Under the pieces are notes generated by a model. It was given only the letters and a program-made list of their open reading frames with translations. It was not told where the DNA came from and searched no databases. Shown here piece after piece: positions 43,035-55,300 of a stretch of 64,000 nucleotides of DNA (position 1 is its first letter; each line of letters opens with the position of its first letter). The stretch is taken from positions 1-64,000 of IMG/VR virus record IMGVR_UViG_3300030117_005808. The stretch is one strand, 5' to 3'. A program made the position numbers and the translations under genes. The stretch comes from a virus.

Positions 43035-44831
43035 ATGGCTAGAAGAAATGTACCCATAGATTATACCAGTAGAGATTTTGATTCCATTAGGGATGATCTC
43101 GTAAACTATGCAAAAAGATACTATCCTGATACTTTTAAAGATTTTAGCGAAGCCTCTTTTGGGTCTCTAATGCTGGATACAGTCGCCTACGTCGGTGACA
43201 TTATGTCATTCTATCTTGATTATCAGGTCAACGAGTCATTCATTGACACGGCCGTCGATTTTAAAAATATCCTTCGATTAGCCAAACAAATGGGATATAA
43301 ATATACCGGAGCCAAAACGACTTCTGGTATGGTGTCTTTCTACGCCATTGTCCCAGCAACATCAATCGGGCTTGGTCCAAAAACAAGCCATATGCCAATC
43401 CTAAAAGCAAATACTGTAGTTAAGTCAGATTCGGGCGCCTCGTTTATCTTGACAGATGATGTTCGTTTTGATGATCCATCTAACGAAACTGTAGCTGCAC
43501 AAACAAATGCTACAACAGGAATTCCAATAAGCTACGCTGTTAAAGCCGAGGGCCAAGTAATATCAGGCATATTTAATCAAACCACTCAAACTATAGGTGC
43601 CTTTCAGAAGTTTCTCCCAGTCCGTATAGACAATGCTAATTTGATAGAGATTGTTAGTGTGTTCGATTCTGAGGGTCATGAATATTTCGAGGTTGAATAT
43701 TTAACACAAGATGTAGTTTACAAGGCTGTCCCCAATAGGGATGAAAATACAAGACAAAATGCCCCATCCCTTATGAGGCCATTCGTTGCCGCTCGACGAT
43801 TTACAGTCGAAAGAGACATTAACGGAGTTACTCTTACATTTGGACATGGCTCTGACTCGGAGTCAGGATCCCAGACGATTGCGGATCCGGCAAATGTTGT
43901 TTTGCAGAGAGCAGCAAAAGATTATACCACCGATGAATCTTTTGATCCGTCAAACTTAGTTGGAAACGATAAACTAGGCATAGGCCCTGCAAACACTACT
44001 CTAACAATCAGGTACAGGGAAAACACTGCCTCAAGTGCAAACGCTGCGATCGGATCGATCACTTCGGTGACAAGTCCTATCTTTGAATTTAACGACCCAT
44101 CTATAGCAAACACGTCAGCAGCAAGAGATGTTGTTGCAAGTATAGAGTGTTCAAACGAGGAGCCATTGGTCGGCTCAACTGCTATCCCATCACGGGAAGA
44201 AGTGAGACAAGAGGCCATGATGGCCTTCTCTAGTCAGAATAGAGCGGTAACCTCACAAGATTATGAGGCTCTTGTTTATATGATGCCCGGTAAGTTTGGT
44301 TCTGTTAAGCGTGCGAGAGTGGTTAGAGACCAAGACTCACTAAAAAGAAATCTGAACATTTACGTTATTTCTGAAAACTCTTTTGGTAAGATGGCAGCTA
44401 CAAACAGCGCGATCAAAGAAAACTTGAAAGTTCACTTAAATAGATATCGCATGATTAACGATACGGTAGATATTTTAGATGCAAAAGTGGTTAACATAGC
44501 TATTGACTTTGAGGTTGTTTCTAGTGAAGAGGTTAATAAATATGAGGTCCTTGATTCCTGCATACAAGCACTCAGGAGAAAATATTCTTCTCCAATGTTT
44601 ATAGGAGAAAGATTTTATCTTACAGATGTGTATACAGAACTCAATAAAGTGCGCGGTGTCGTGGATACTTCTAGAGTCAAGCTTGTTAACAAATCAGGTG
44701 GCAATTATTCATCCTCGGCTCTTAATATAGATCAATATATGTCCCTCGACGGTAGATACTTATCAGTCCCAGACAATGTAATACTTGAGATCAAGTTCCC
44801 AAGAATAGATATTAAAGGAACTGTGAGATAA
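43035..44831 (+). CDS. 6: T4 gp6/Baseplate_J-like wedge protein, 598 aa
   Basis: The N-terminus is typical of gp6 and P2 gpJ: DYTSRDFDSIRDDLVNYAK, FSEASFGSLMLDTVAYVGD and YLDYQVNESFIDTA. T4 gp6 forms the dimers that connect wedges in the baseplate inner ring. The 598 residues compare with about 660 in T4. It is directly downstream of gp25, as in many contractile tails. A GGAG ribosome binding site precedes the ATG; the 54-base gap has no terminator hairpin. Confidence 0.87.
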   Translation: MARRNVPIDYTSRDFDSIRDDLVNYAKRYYPDTFKDFSEASFGSLMLDTVAYVGDIMSFYLDYQVNESFIDTAVDFKNILRLAKQMGYKYTGAKTTSGMVSFYAIVPATSIGLGPKTSHMPILKANTVVKSDSGASFILTDDVRFDDPSNETVAAQTNATTGIPISYAVKAEGQVISGIFNQTTQTIGAFQKFLPVRIDNANLIEIVSVFDSEGHEYFEVEYLTQDVVYKAVPNRDENTRQNAPSLMRPFVAARRFTVERDINGVTLTFGHGSDSESGSQTIADPANVVLQRAAKDYTTDESFDPSNLVGNDKLGIGPANTTLTIRYRENTASSANAAIGSITSVTSPIFEFNDPSIANTSAARDVVASIECSNEEPLVGSTAIPSREEVRQEAMMAFSSQNRAVTSQDYEALVYMMPGKFGSVKRARVVRDQDSLKRNLNIYVISENSFGKMAATNSAIKENLKVHLNRYRMINDTVDILDAKVVNIAIDFEVVSSEEVNKYEVLDSCIQALRRKYSSPMFIGERFYLTDVYTELNKVRGVVDTSRVKLVNKSGGNYSSSALNIDQYMSLDGRYLSVPDNVILEIKFPRIDIKGTVR

Positions 44832-46345
44832 TGGCTATTAAAAGATACTATGCAAAAATAGACAATACTATAACTAACGCTTTCAAAGAAAATTTAGTTA
44901 CTCGCGGCACAGGGTCTAATATGGGGGCCTCAGATATTCTTGAGGTGTTTTCTATTTATGGTCAAGCTAGTTCGGCATCAGCCGAAGAGGCTAGAGTGCT
45001 TATTAAATTTAATTGTACAGCATCAACAGATTCTATTAAAGCAGACAGAGATGCCGGCGTTCTACCAGCTAGCGGAAGTGTGAATTTTTATTTAAGACTT
45101 TACAATGCGCCTCATAGTCAAACTCTTCCAAAATCTTATACAATGGATGTCTCTGCAATTTCCGGCGGATGGACAGAGGGCACCGGTCTTGATATGGAGG
45201 GCTATAAAGATATAGGAATATCTAATTGGGTGAATAGGATAGCTTCTCGATCTGCTGGCGACCACGCGTGGAGCACCACCGGTGGAGACTACTATTCAGA
45301 CGCGTCGTCATCTTTTACTGCTTCTTTTGATGGTGGAGTCGAGGACATACAACTAGATATCACATCACTTGTCGAACAATGGATCGCGGCCGATAAAGAG
45401 GACGACGGCATAGGCATATTCCTGTCCAGCGAATACTCCAGCGCCGCTCGCTCTTATTACACAAAGAAGTTTTTTGCGCGTGGCACAGAATTTTTCTATA
45501 AGCAACCAAATATTGAGGCACGATGGGATTCTTCTATAGAGGACGACCGAGGTAACTTTTATTATAGTAGTTCCCTAGCCACCGCCGGCGAAAACTTAAA
45601 TACCATTTATTTCTACAATTATTTTAGGGGCCGACTTCGTAATATTCCCGATATCGGAACAGGAAACATAGGTGTAAGTGTCTTTTCTGCAAGTGCTGGA
45701 ACCCCCAACGGTTCGGCTATTCGTTTGGTTGCAGATGGCGCACATGTTCTATCAACCGGCCTGTTTGCTGTGACAGGCGGGCATGTATCAACAGGTATTT
45801 ACTCTGCGTCTTTTGCCATGACTGCGGCCACCACCCCTTTGCCCGTTGTTAATGATGTATGGTTTAAATTAGACAACGCAGTCGCCGATGCATCAACGGG
45901 TGTTCAATATGGCACTGGAACAATCGAGCCTAGAACCATTACAAACATGTACAACGCCCCCACAAATGATTATGTGGTTACGATAACAAACTTGCGAGAA
46001 AAGTATCGCCCTGATGAGACAGCACGTTTTAGAGTCTACAGTCGCCAAAAAGATTGGACACCAACTATTTATACTAAGGCGGTAAGCACGCCAGAGGTTC
46101 AAATTGTTGAAAGCGGCTCTTTCGAAGTCTTCAGGGTTATAGATGATCTAAAAGTTATACCACACGGAACGGGAAGCACACCATATTATACTTTCCTTTC
46201 ATACGACACATCCGGATCATATTTTGATTTAGATATGGCACTCTTTGAGCCCGGATATGTCCACGGTATAAAACTAGCATTCTATAACGAAGATATAGGG
46301 AGTTGGGTTGAGCAATCAGAAACCTTTAAATTTAGAGTTGAGTAA
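44831..46345 (+). CDS. structural protein with DNRLRE-like domain, 504 aa
   Basis: VNFYLRLYNAPHSQTLPKSY and DIQLDITSLVEQWIAADKED (around residues 175-195) resemble the DNRLRE beta-sandwich found in phage and bacterial surface proteins: a linear order of strands ending with a V-x-x-W-x-x block. The C-terminal third contains further strands (FRVYSRQKDWTPTIY). The gene shares a one-base TAATG overlap with the gp6-like gene. It may be a wedge or an adhesin part. I am confident of structural context, less so of the domain. Confidence 0.6.
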   Translation: MAIKRYYAKIDNTITNAFKENLVTRGTGSNMGASDILEVFSIYGQASSASAEEARVLIKFNCTASTDSIKADRDAGVLPASGSVNFYLRLYNAPHSQTLPKSYTMDVSAISGGWTEGTGLDMEGYKDIGISNWVNRIASRSAGDHAWSTTGGDYYSDASSSFTASFDGGVEDIQLDITSLVEQWIAADKEDDGIGIFLSSEYSSAARSYYTKKFFARGTEFFYKQPNIEARWDSSIEDDRGNFYYSSSLATAGENLNTIYFYNYFRGRLRNIPDIGTGNIGVSVFSASAGTPNGSAIRLVADGAHVLSTGLFAVTGGHVSTGIYSASFAMTAATTPLPVVNDVWFKLDNAVADASTGVQYGTGTIEPRTITNMYNAPTNDYVVTITNLREKYRPDETARFRVYSRQKDWTPTIYTKAVSTPEVQIVESGSFEVFRVIDDLKVIPHGTGSTPYYTFLSYDTSGSYFDLDMALFEPGYVHGIKLAFYNEDIGSWVEQSETFKFRVE

Positions 46346-46361
46346 CTAAGGTAGTTAAAGT

Positions 46362-49300
46362 ATGAGTATCAAAAAACTATTTGATTCAAATAAAACAAAC
46401 GACATACTCGTCTCAACTAATCTAGAAGAAGAGGTAGTCAAAAACGTCCCCGAGCTTGAATCTGCGGATAACGTCAGAGAGCAGATCGAGAGGATCAATC
46501 GTTTTATACCACAGGTGGATTATAGTGATCCAGCCAACTTTGCTGTTTATGGATCAGCCGAGCGATATTATAGGGATTCATTCCACAGAATCGCTACTCA
46601 ATACCCGTATGATGGTTCCGAAGAAGAGATAACTCGCTACGACAACGAGTCCAACTATCTTGACCTTCATATCCTTGAGAATGAGTATCCTAGGACGCTT
46701 GGGCACGTTCGGTTTCCTTCAAACAATCTTGGCCCAAACGCTACCGCTAACCAGTTTGGTCAGAACACCCACGCAGCAAACATTACATTTTTTGGTGGAC
46801 CAAATGCTATAGCAGGTGGGATGACAACTGGCTCATTCCACCTACAGTTCACTGGTTCCAACTATTACGATACAGATATTTATCAAACTGATGGTACGCT
46901 TGCATTAGACAGAGTTGGGTCAAGAGAAAGTAACTTAACTTATAACCTTCCTAGCAAAGGACTCACAGTTGAGTTTTGGCAAGGAACCGAAGGAAACCTG
47001 ATAGGTGGGACCGGCGCGTTTGGCCGACAAGCCAGACACGCTTTGTTTGATTTGTGGAACGGAGAAGCCTCAAGTTCGGCTCAATATGGTCGCCTAACTG
47101 TATACGCTTCAGGTTCTACAACAGCCTTTAAAGGCATTTATCTAAACGCATATTCAGGCACTGTTGGAATCCAAGAACTTAAGTTATTGGATCCTGCTGT
47201 AGCTGCTCAAATCCCACCACAATATGTTGATACTTCATCTCCCACGCCGGGTCACTTGGCTTTTGCTTTTAGTTCTGGGTCAACTCTGGGCTTAACTGTT
47301 AAGACATATATTAATGGTGTTCTAACCACAACAACAGGCTCTTCAATCGCCCTAAATGAAGTCACTGGCGCCCTCCGAGGCCGTATTGGTGCTCTCCTAA
47401 CGAATCCATCAGGCACTTCTATAGGCACAGATATGGATGGTTATGGTACCAGTATTCGCAGTGCCTACGACGAGTTTAGGTACTGGAAAGCCGAGAGAAC
47501 AGAAAAAGAAATACAACAAAACTATTGGACACAAGTTCGTGGCGGCACAAATAACGAAATAGCAAACGCAGAACTTGGTGTATATTACAAGTTTAACGAG
47601 GGCATTACAGGGGACGCAACAACTGATGCGACTGTTTTAGACTATTCTGGCCGTATTACAAACGGAACCATCACAAACTACGGCACTGATGCTACCAGTA
47701 CGCTAGTAAGAAATGCCCATCCAGCCCCCGCACGCAGTTCGCTTATTGTTGCTGCTGGAGCAGCTACATCAGAGTTCAAAGACCCAATCATTTATGCAAG
47801 CCACCCGGATGTTGTCTCTGCACTTGACAGATTGGTCGCATCTGGTAGCGTCCACGACTTTGAAAACCAAGCAAGCATAAAAGATTCTATCCCAAGCTGG
47901 ATTATAGAAGAAGACGAAACATCAGGCGGTGAAGAGTTAGGCAAGCTTACACAGATCCTCGGTTCCTATATGGATACTCTCAACCTGCAAATCCAGTCCC
48001 TGCCTACATTAGCAGACAATACATACTTAAGCGGCAGCGATAAGCCTACACCATTTATGAAAAATCTGTTAAGCTCCCGAGGCCTAGCAGTCCCAGAAAT
48101 CTTTGTGGATGCTGACCTTCTCCAGCGATTCGCCAACAGAAGCGACACCGAAAGCTACACTCTTGATATTAACGATACCAAGAATCTTATTTACAAGAAT
48201 ATCTACAACAACCTTACTTACCTTTACAAGTCAAAGGGCACAGAAAAAGCATTTAGAAACCTTATCCGTTGTTACGGTATTGGCGAAGATGTCATTAGAT
48301 TCAACGCATACGCAAGCAATCAAACCTTTGACATCCAAGAAACAAGACAAGACAGAGTTATTAGAAAGAACTATGTTGACTTTAACCACCCTGATAGGTT
48401 TGATGGCGTTGTTTACCAGAGAGGCAACAGCATTGTGCCAGAGGCAGATGGCATTTCTTTCTTCTCGGCATCCTCACCAGACGCCGCCTTTGCTCAAACC
48501 GCAGAACTAGAAGTTATATTCCCAAGAAAGTTTGAGTTCGCTAACTCACAATATTTTGATACACCTTTTGTTACAGCATCTCTCTACGGTAAAGCATCAG
48601 CATCAGCAGACCCAGCATCCTTTGACGCATCATTCAGTAATAACCCAGCCAACGCGCCTTGGCTTGTTGCTTATGCTGTTCGGACCCATCAGAATTCAAA
48701 GGACGCTTATTTTGTTCTTGATTCTAACTTATTTACAAATCCGCTCACAAGTGATATTTACTCAAACATTTATGATAATCAGAAATGGAATCTGGCGATA
48801 AGAGTTAACTCTAAAGCTTGGCCATACGCAGCATCCTCCAGTGTTAACGGTGCGTTAGATGATCAAGACATAAGTTTTATTGGATATAATGTAGAGAACG
48901 GAGTCGTAAAAAATAGTTTTGTCTTAACAACTTCATCAGTGTCTTCCAACTTGGGGCCAAGTTTACCTTACCGCTACTTTGTTGGATCACAAATAACAAA
49001 CTATACCGGTGCAGTAGACCATCGAACTGATGTTTTGGCATCCTCACTGCGAGTGTATACAACCTACCTAGATGACGATGTTATCAAATCACACGCCCTT
49101 GATCCCGAAAACTACGGAACAAGAAACCCAAGCAGAAACTTTTTATTTTACAACGACTCTGGTCCCCAACTCGCGAGCGTTGTTGGAGGCATTAAAAACT
49201 CTATCCCAGAGTCTGTTTCTCTTGCTCTTAATTGGGATTATTCGCAGGTCACCACAACAGACCCCAACGGCCGCTTCATCGTCCAAGATGCATCATCTGG

Positions 49301-52300
49301 TTCAACAGGACTAACCAGCAGATACCCGCAAGAGAATGTTCTTACAAATGTTAATAAACAGTTCGCAGGCCGAGGTCAGTTTGGGGCTAGCGCATACAGT
49401 TCAACGGATGTCATCTCCAAGCAATTTGTTCAATCAGCACAACAAAGACTACCCGAAGTTGTTAATACCAACGACGACGTAAACGTTCTATCCAGAGATG
49501 ATGAACTTTATCCAAGAGATGCGTCTATTTCGCAGACCTACTACACCTTTGAAAAGAGCATGTACGGTATTGTTTCACAAGAAATGATCAATATGTTCTC
49601 GTCTATTGTTGAGTTCAACAACCTTATCGGTGAAGTTGTCCATAAGTATCGTGGCGAGTACAAGAGTTTAAGGCTTTTAAGAGAACTTTTCTTCGAGAAG
49701 ATTCAAAACAACCCTGACCTCGACAAGTTTATTGATTACTATAAGTGGATTGATTCCTCACTCAATATTTTCCTACAGCAGTTTGTTCCTGCTTCTGCTG
49801 ATGTTTCCGATGAGATTCGCACTGTGGTTGAAGATTATGTTCTTAACCGCTCCAAATACCAGCACAAGTACCCACAACTAGATTATAAGGGCAACGCTCG
49901 CTTTGGTGGCGACGAGGCCAAGTTAGAAGGCAGAGTCAAGGGCATTAGAGAACTAGAGTACAACTGGCAGTTTGGCCACGCGCCAACAACTAACTCTCAG
50001 ACTGAACATTCTACTTGGTGGAAAGAACGAGCAGAAAGAAACAACACAGCATTTAATACCGCTGCGCTTATTGATACAGCAAGAGAAGACATCCTCAACA
50101 TCATCCAGCTATTCAACTCTGCAAGCGCCCCATCGCTTAATGACGGCACCGGAGCCTCTGGGGTATACGAAGGGTCCACTTACGCCACAAGACGCTTCAC
50201 AAGGCAATATAAGCTTGATGCAGCCATCGTCCCTGACATCGGCGGTGGCTACAACTACCCAAGGGGCCATAAGCCGGATGCTATTTATTCTATAGTTTAC
50301 GACCGGCCGGTCGACGTGTCAGGCCTGACAAACGAGGAAGCAATACAGTTTGAAAAACAAGCGACGTTCACGCTTCCAAGCGAGGAACTAAGGCCTGTCA
50401 CAAAACAAGAAAAAAGAAGAGTCTCTGCCATTAATCCAAATGGCGTGTATTCCTCCAATTTGGGACCCCAAACGCCCGGAGGTGGATCAAAACTTGTTGC
50501 GCCTTTCATAGCGTTTAGCTCCTCTGTTTCTCCTGCTGGCGGTTACGGTACACAATGGCAAGAATACAATCGTAGACCAGACGTTAGTAAAGAAGAGTTG
50601 GCTGGGTACCATAATGATTCTTATGGTGACGACTATGAAGTTCCAATGCAAGGGCCGTTTACTAATCAACACGTTGGAGGCAATAGGCACAGGCATACAG
50701 ATTTAAATCAAGGTTCTGACAATCTAAAAACTCGGGCCGAGGCTTGGCTCGTTGCCGGCGCCGGTAACGATGGCATCTTCGCGCCGGCCAAGACCGCCTT
50801 CGCCAACCCGCCTGCTCCATTGAACCCAACCGTACCCGGATCTAGCCCCAACTACCGCAGAGACCAAACAGCCAAGCGCCCTGTTAACATCAAAAACATC
50901 AAACACAGAACAGGCTCACTCGGAACCATCGCGATGGGCAACTATTCTGCAAGTTATGAAATCGTTCAAACAACCGGCAGAACTCAAAACAACTCTGCGT
51001 TTGTAAAGTCAGAAGGTATAAGAGACAACTTTACCATCTCTGTTGCAGGCGCTGATGAGGTTGGTTATATCGATCACGTCACAGACTACGCCAAGCCTAC
51101 CCGCCGTAGAGCAGCCCATGTTATAGTTAACCGCTTCTCCGCACCCGGCGGTCCTGAAACAGCAGGTGATAGTCAGGGTGGACCGGGCCTCGACTTTGAA
51201 GCAGCAGAGTTTAGCCCTTACAACAACTTAAACTATAGAAACACTACAGTCCGAGATCCATTAAGAACGCTTTTGACCGACCACACAGCGTTTGGCGGTA
51301 TTGAGTCTGGGTCTGCTGTCTCCGCGCTGAACTATACGGACGTTACGGCTAGTTATCACAAGGTTAATCGAAACCCGCTGCATCGTTTGGAAGGATATGA
51401 TAACGGACAAGAAACGGCAGTTACCGGAACAGTGTTCGATAATTATTTTGTGCAGCATATGATTCCAAGATCTGATTTTCAATATTCTTGGATAACAGCA
51501 TCAACAGATAGATTTAATGCCGCCCTCGGCGCAGCAAATAATATATATGGATATTTTCCTTACGATGGACTTGCAAGAGTTTCAAGTTCTGCTAATGGCT
51601 TTAGGTACGAAGCAGCAGTTAATTTTGCTAGCGCAAGCGAAGTAGGCTCTGGCAATCCATTAGGAGTCCAGCAAGCGACAAGGCAGATCAGATTGATAAC
51701 AAGTGCGCTGATGCAAGATGCATCATTCGTCCCAACTGACTTTGCTGGCATAAACTCAAATGTTATAGAGCCTATTAGCGCATCTGAATTTACTATTGGT
51801 TATCCTCTGGATGCGGATCCTATGAATTATTATAACTACGGACCCTTTGGACAGGTTCCAGCCTTTGGTTCAGCTCATCGTGGTGGGTTTATAACTAGAA
51901 TAAACTCTAATGTCGCCGCAAACTTTAATGCATATTTTACTATGTTGATGGCTCATAGGGGAGGTAATGTTGGGCACCCAACTTGGAAACAGATCAGAGT
52001 CGGAGAGACTCAACTTGCACGACACTATCGTAAAAATAACTTATATACTAATACTTATGAGCCTGTCATAGCATCAAGCGTGGCCGATTTGTCTGGGACA
52101 AGACAAAAAATTTCTTCAACGACCGAAAGTGTTATACTAACTCAATCTGTTGTTACCGACCGATACTTCCCAGTCGTGTTTGAGGTTGAAGCAAGAGATG
52201 ATGAGCAAAATAGTAAAGTCCTTAAATCATCAAATTTTGTTATTCGAACTTCTTTTGTGAATGATACTATTACTTTTGACGACGCCACTATAGTCAACAG

Positions 52301-55300
52301 GCTGCTAGACGAGAACGTTATAAGTAATGCGGCAAGAAAATCCTCATATAAACAAATCATTGATGATTTTAGCATTTATGATAGTTTCTTAGACGAACAG
52401 AAGCCTATACTTCAAATTAATAGTTTAAAATATAGAGAAACTGTGTTCCCTCCACAACTACATGCTTATACTAGTAAAATACGCGGAAGAACAAACTATG
52501 AAAATGATTTCTGGCGTGACAGCCGAACAGATAGGACTGCTAAGGGAGCCTTGAAAAAAGCCAAAAACAGTCAAGGTACCGCCGTTCTTCAAAGCGCGTG
52601 GTCACTTGATGGCCTAGAATCTAATACAAATTCTAATATTGCAACTGGCCTGATTGGATATCCAACAGGTGGCATCAACGCCAATAACGCAACTGGGTAC
52701 AAACCCGGTGAACTTCAGAACTTATATACACATTTTGTAAGAGCACCTGACGGCCGAGATGTTAATTCCGAATTAAGGAATCAGTTGAGAACAGGCGCCT
52801 TATACTCTAGAAAGCATCTCATGCCTTTTACTTCATCAGTTGTTGGTATGTCAGGGATGAGGAAACAAATCGGTATTGAACCATTTGTATACGGCGGCAC
52901 AAGTTATTTGCTGTTAACATCATCTATTGGGGCTGGTGAAGCTTTTTGGGACGCAGGAAACTTAGCAGGTAAATACGAGGGTACGTCTAGCATCTTTGTT
53001 ACAACCCCAGCGAAACCATTTTATGATGATTACGATCAATATTTTGCAGATATAAAAAATAAAAATCGAGGTAAAGCGATTTTGCCAGAGTTTAGAATAA
53101 CAGAACATTTAGATTTTTATGAAAATGAGGGCAACAATTTTCTTGTTGAAAATGAAAAACTTTTTTCTTTCGCCGGAACCCCCTCGGGCTCTTCTTTGCC
53201 GCAAAATAGTTCAGAGGCAGACTTTTTCTCGATTTACACAAACTCAGATTTTATGAAATATTTTGAAGTAGTGAGAGAGGATGGAGCCAAAGAGGGTGGC
53301 ATTTTGGAGCCCACAGCAGTTAAATTGCGATGTAGGGGGATCAAAAAGTTTATTCCGTATGATGGCTTTTACCCTGCCGAAAGAACCATCCAATTGGCGA
53401 ACGCATTTTCAGCGTCAATAGCACCTACAACAGGCTTGACGGGCGATGACGCAGCAAAGCAAGTTGCTTTCCGTAGCATGCTCAAGCCTTTTTTCGCCCC
53501 CGGAATTGTATACAATACTATCAAGTCGGGTGTTGCTGTTGACTATCCAATAATGACTGGCTCTTTTAATAGAGCAAACTTAATCAACTCTGCTGCTAAT
53601 GCGGGTATTAGATTTTGCACTACAGCCTCTGCTGGAATATTTTCTAACTCAAGGGCTGTTTCGGTGACACCCTCTGGTGATGGTAGCGGCTTTGGAACGG
53701 TCTCACACAATGATGGTTGGGATTATCGTGTGCCGTTTGAGGCTGTGGTTGATCCAGCAAAATATGTATACGCCAAAAACATTGTCGATGACGAGCCCAG
53801 TGCTTATGCTAATATTCACTCAACAGCTTCGTGGGCCACCTCTCTGGCCACCAATAAATATAAATATATGATGCACAATTTCCTAGCTTCGTCTTTAGAT
53901 TTCTTTATTAAAGACGGCAAACCAACAGAAATTATATCAGCACCAGAAAGTGAATTTAAGTCTGTCACACCCGGCCAGCCTTACGGCCTACGCATTAAAA
54001 TGTTTAAGAGTTATGAAACGGGCTCACAAAATCCGACCTCTGGTGACTGGGGCGACTTTTCTGTGCCTCAGTTTGTTAGTGGCTCACTATCAAACTTTAC
54101 AATGTATAGTCGCCCCTCGGCCTTCGGTCCTCCCGTCTTGGCCGGCTCCGGATCTAGTACACTGGCACAACAAAAATACGTTGTCACAGGATCAAGAGAG
54201 ATGACCCCGGCTCGCGGCCGCTACCTGTCCCATACACCACCGTATTATGATGGTGAATCTTGGATTGATTTAATTTATTATCCGTACAAGTCTTTCGATA
54301 CAGGATCCGGCGGTTTGCTTATAGAAAACAATCAAACCAAAGTAGTGCGAATTGATGAACTACACAACCTTGCACTATCTGAATTTAACACTGGGTCAGC
54401 AATCTTACAAATAGAGGATTACGAAGGCACTAGATTTGGAGGAGAGGGAACTTATGTTGTTCGCTGGCGTTTTGACCAAGAGGCCCTTCGAGTCGATCGG
54501 CCAGACCTTTCATCTTATCACGACATTGGCAAAGACATCGGCCCTATGGGAGGCCCATGGGCAAACCGGTGGGCAATGCAACTAGATGCATCTCTCAATA
54601 TCTTTACTAAGCTTCGTGGTGCCGGCAGTCTTGCGTCTGAGGCAGTCTCTGCTGATTTGGCAGGCCTCGGTGCGACCGGAGCGACCGAACCTCAAGATGA
54701 TCGTTGGAGAATCCAAACTAAGTTTGAAACACCAATGTTAAATTTCCAACATGTAAAAACCGCCGATATAACAGTTAATGGCACTCTTGGTAGCTTAACA
54801 CAATATCAAAAGGCAGTGAATAGTGTTATACCAAGAGGTATGTGGCACCAATTTGGTAGAATTCCAAAACCTGACGAAGGAGTATACTTGCAGGTAACAG
54901 ATATTCCAGACGATTTTATAAACAATCACCCATCATCAAGTATCGTGTTTGACCCAGCCGGTCATTTTGACTCAAGAAATAGTGCCTCAGAAGCAATAAA
55001 AGCTTTGGCTGATGTTAATGCAGGCGCAAATATACGCGATATAATTGCAAAAGATTTGAACGGATACAGGATACCTCAGAATTTACAAATACCCGCCTCT
55101 GCATTCTCTGTAGCCACCGACCGCCCACCAGCACCAACTACACCTCCCCCTTTATCACTTGTTGACATATGTGGCTTCCCCACAGATCCAGTAAAAATTG
55201 GAGAGTTGCCAGAAGCTAAAACTGTTTATGAGGCTGTTGTTGCGGTGCCCTTTGTTGAGAAAGAAGGTGAAAGAGAGTTCTTTAAAATTATGTCTCCAAA

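Noticed and set aside
48103-50295. Several + strand open frames (e.g. 48103-48510, 49972-50295) inside the 3185-residue gene
   Set aside because: They are out of frame with an intact giant gene, and have His/Thr/Gln-rich low-complexity translations typical of shadows.
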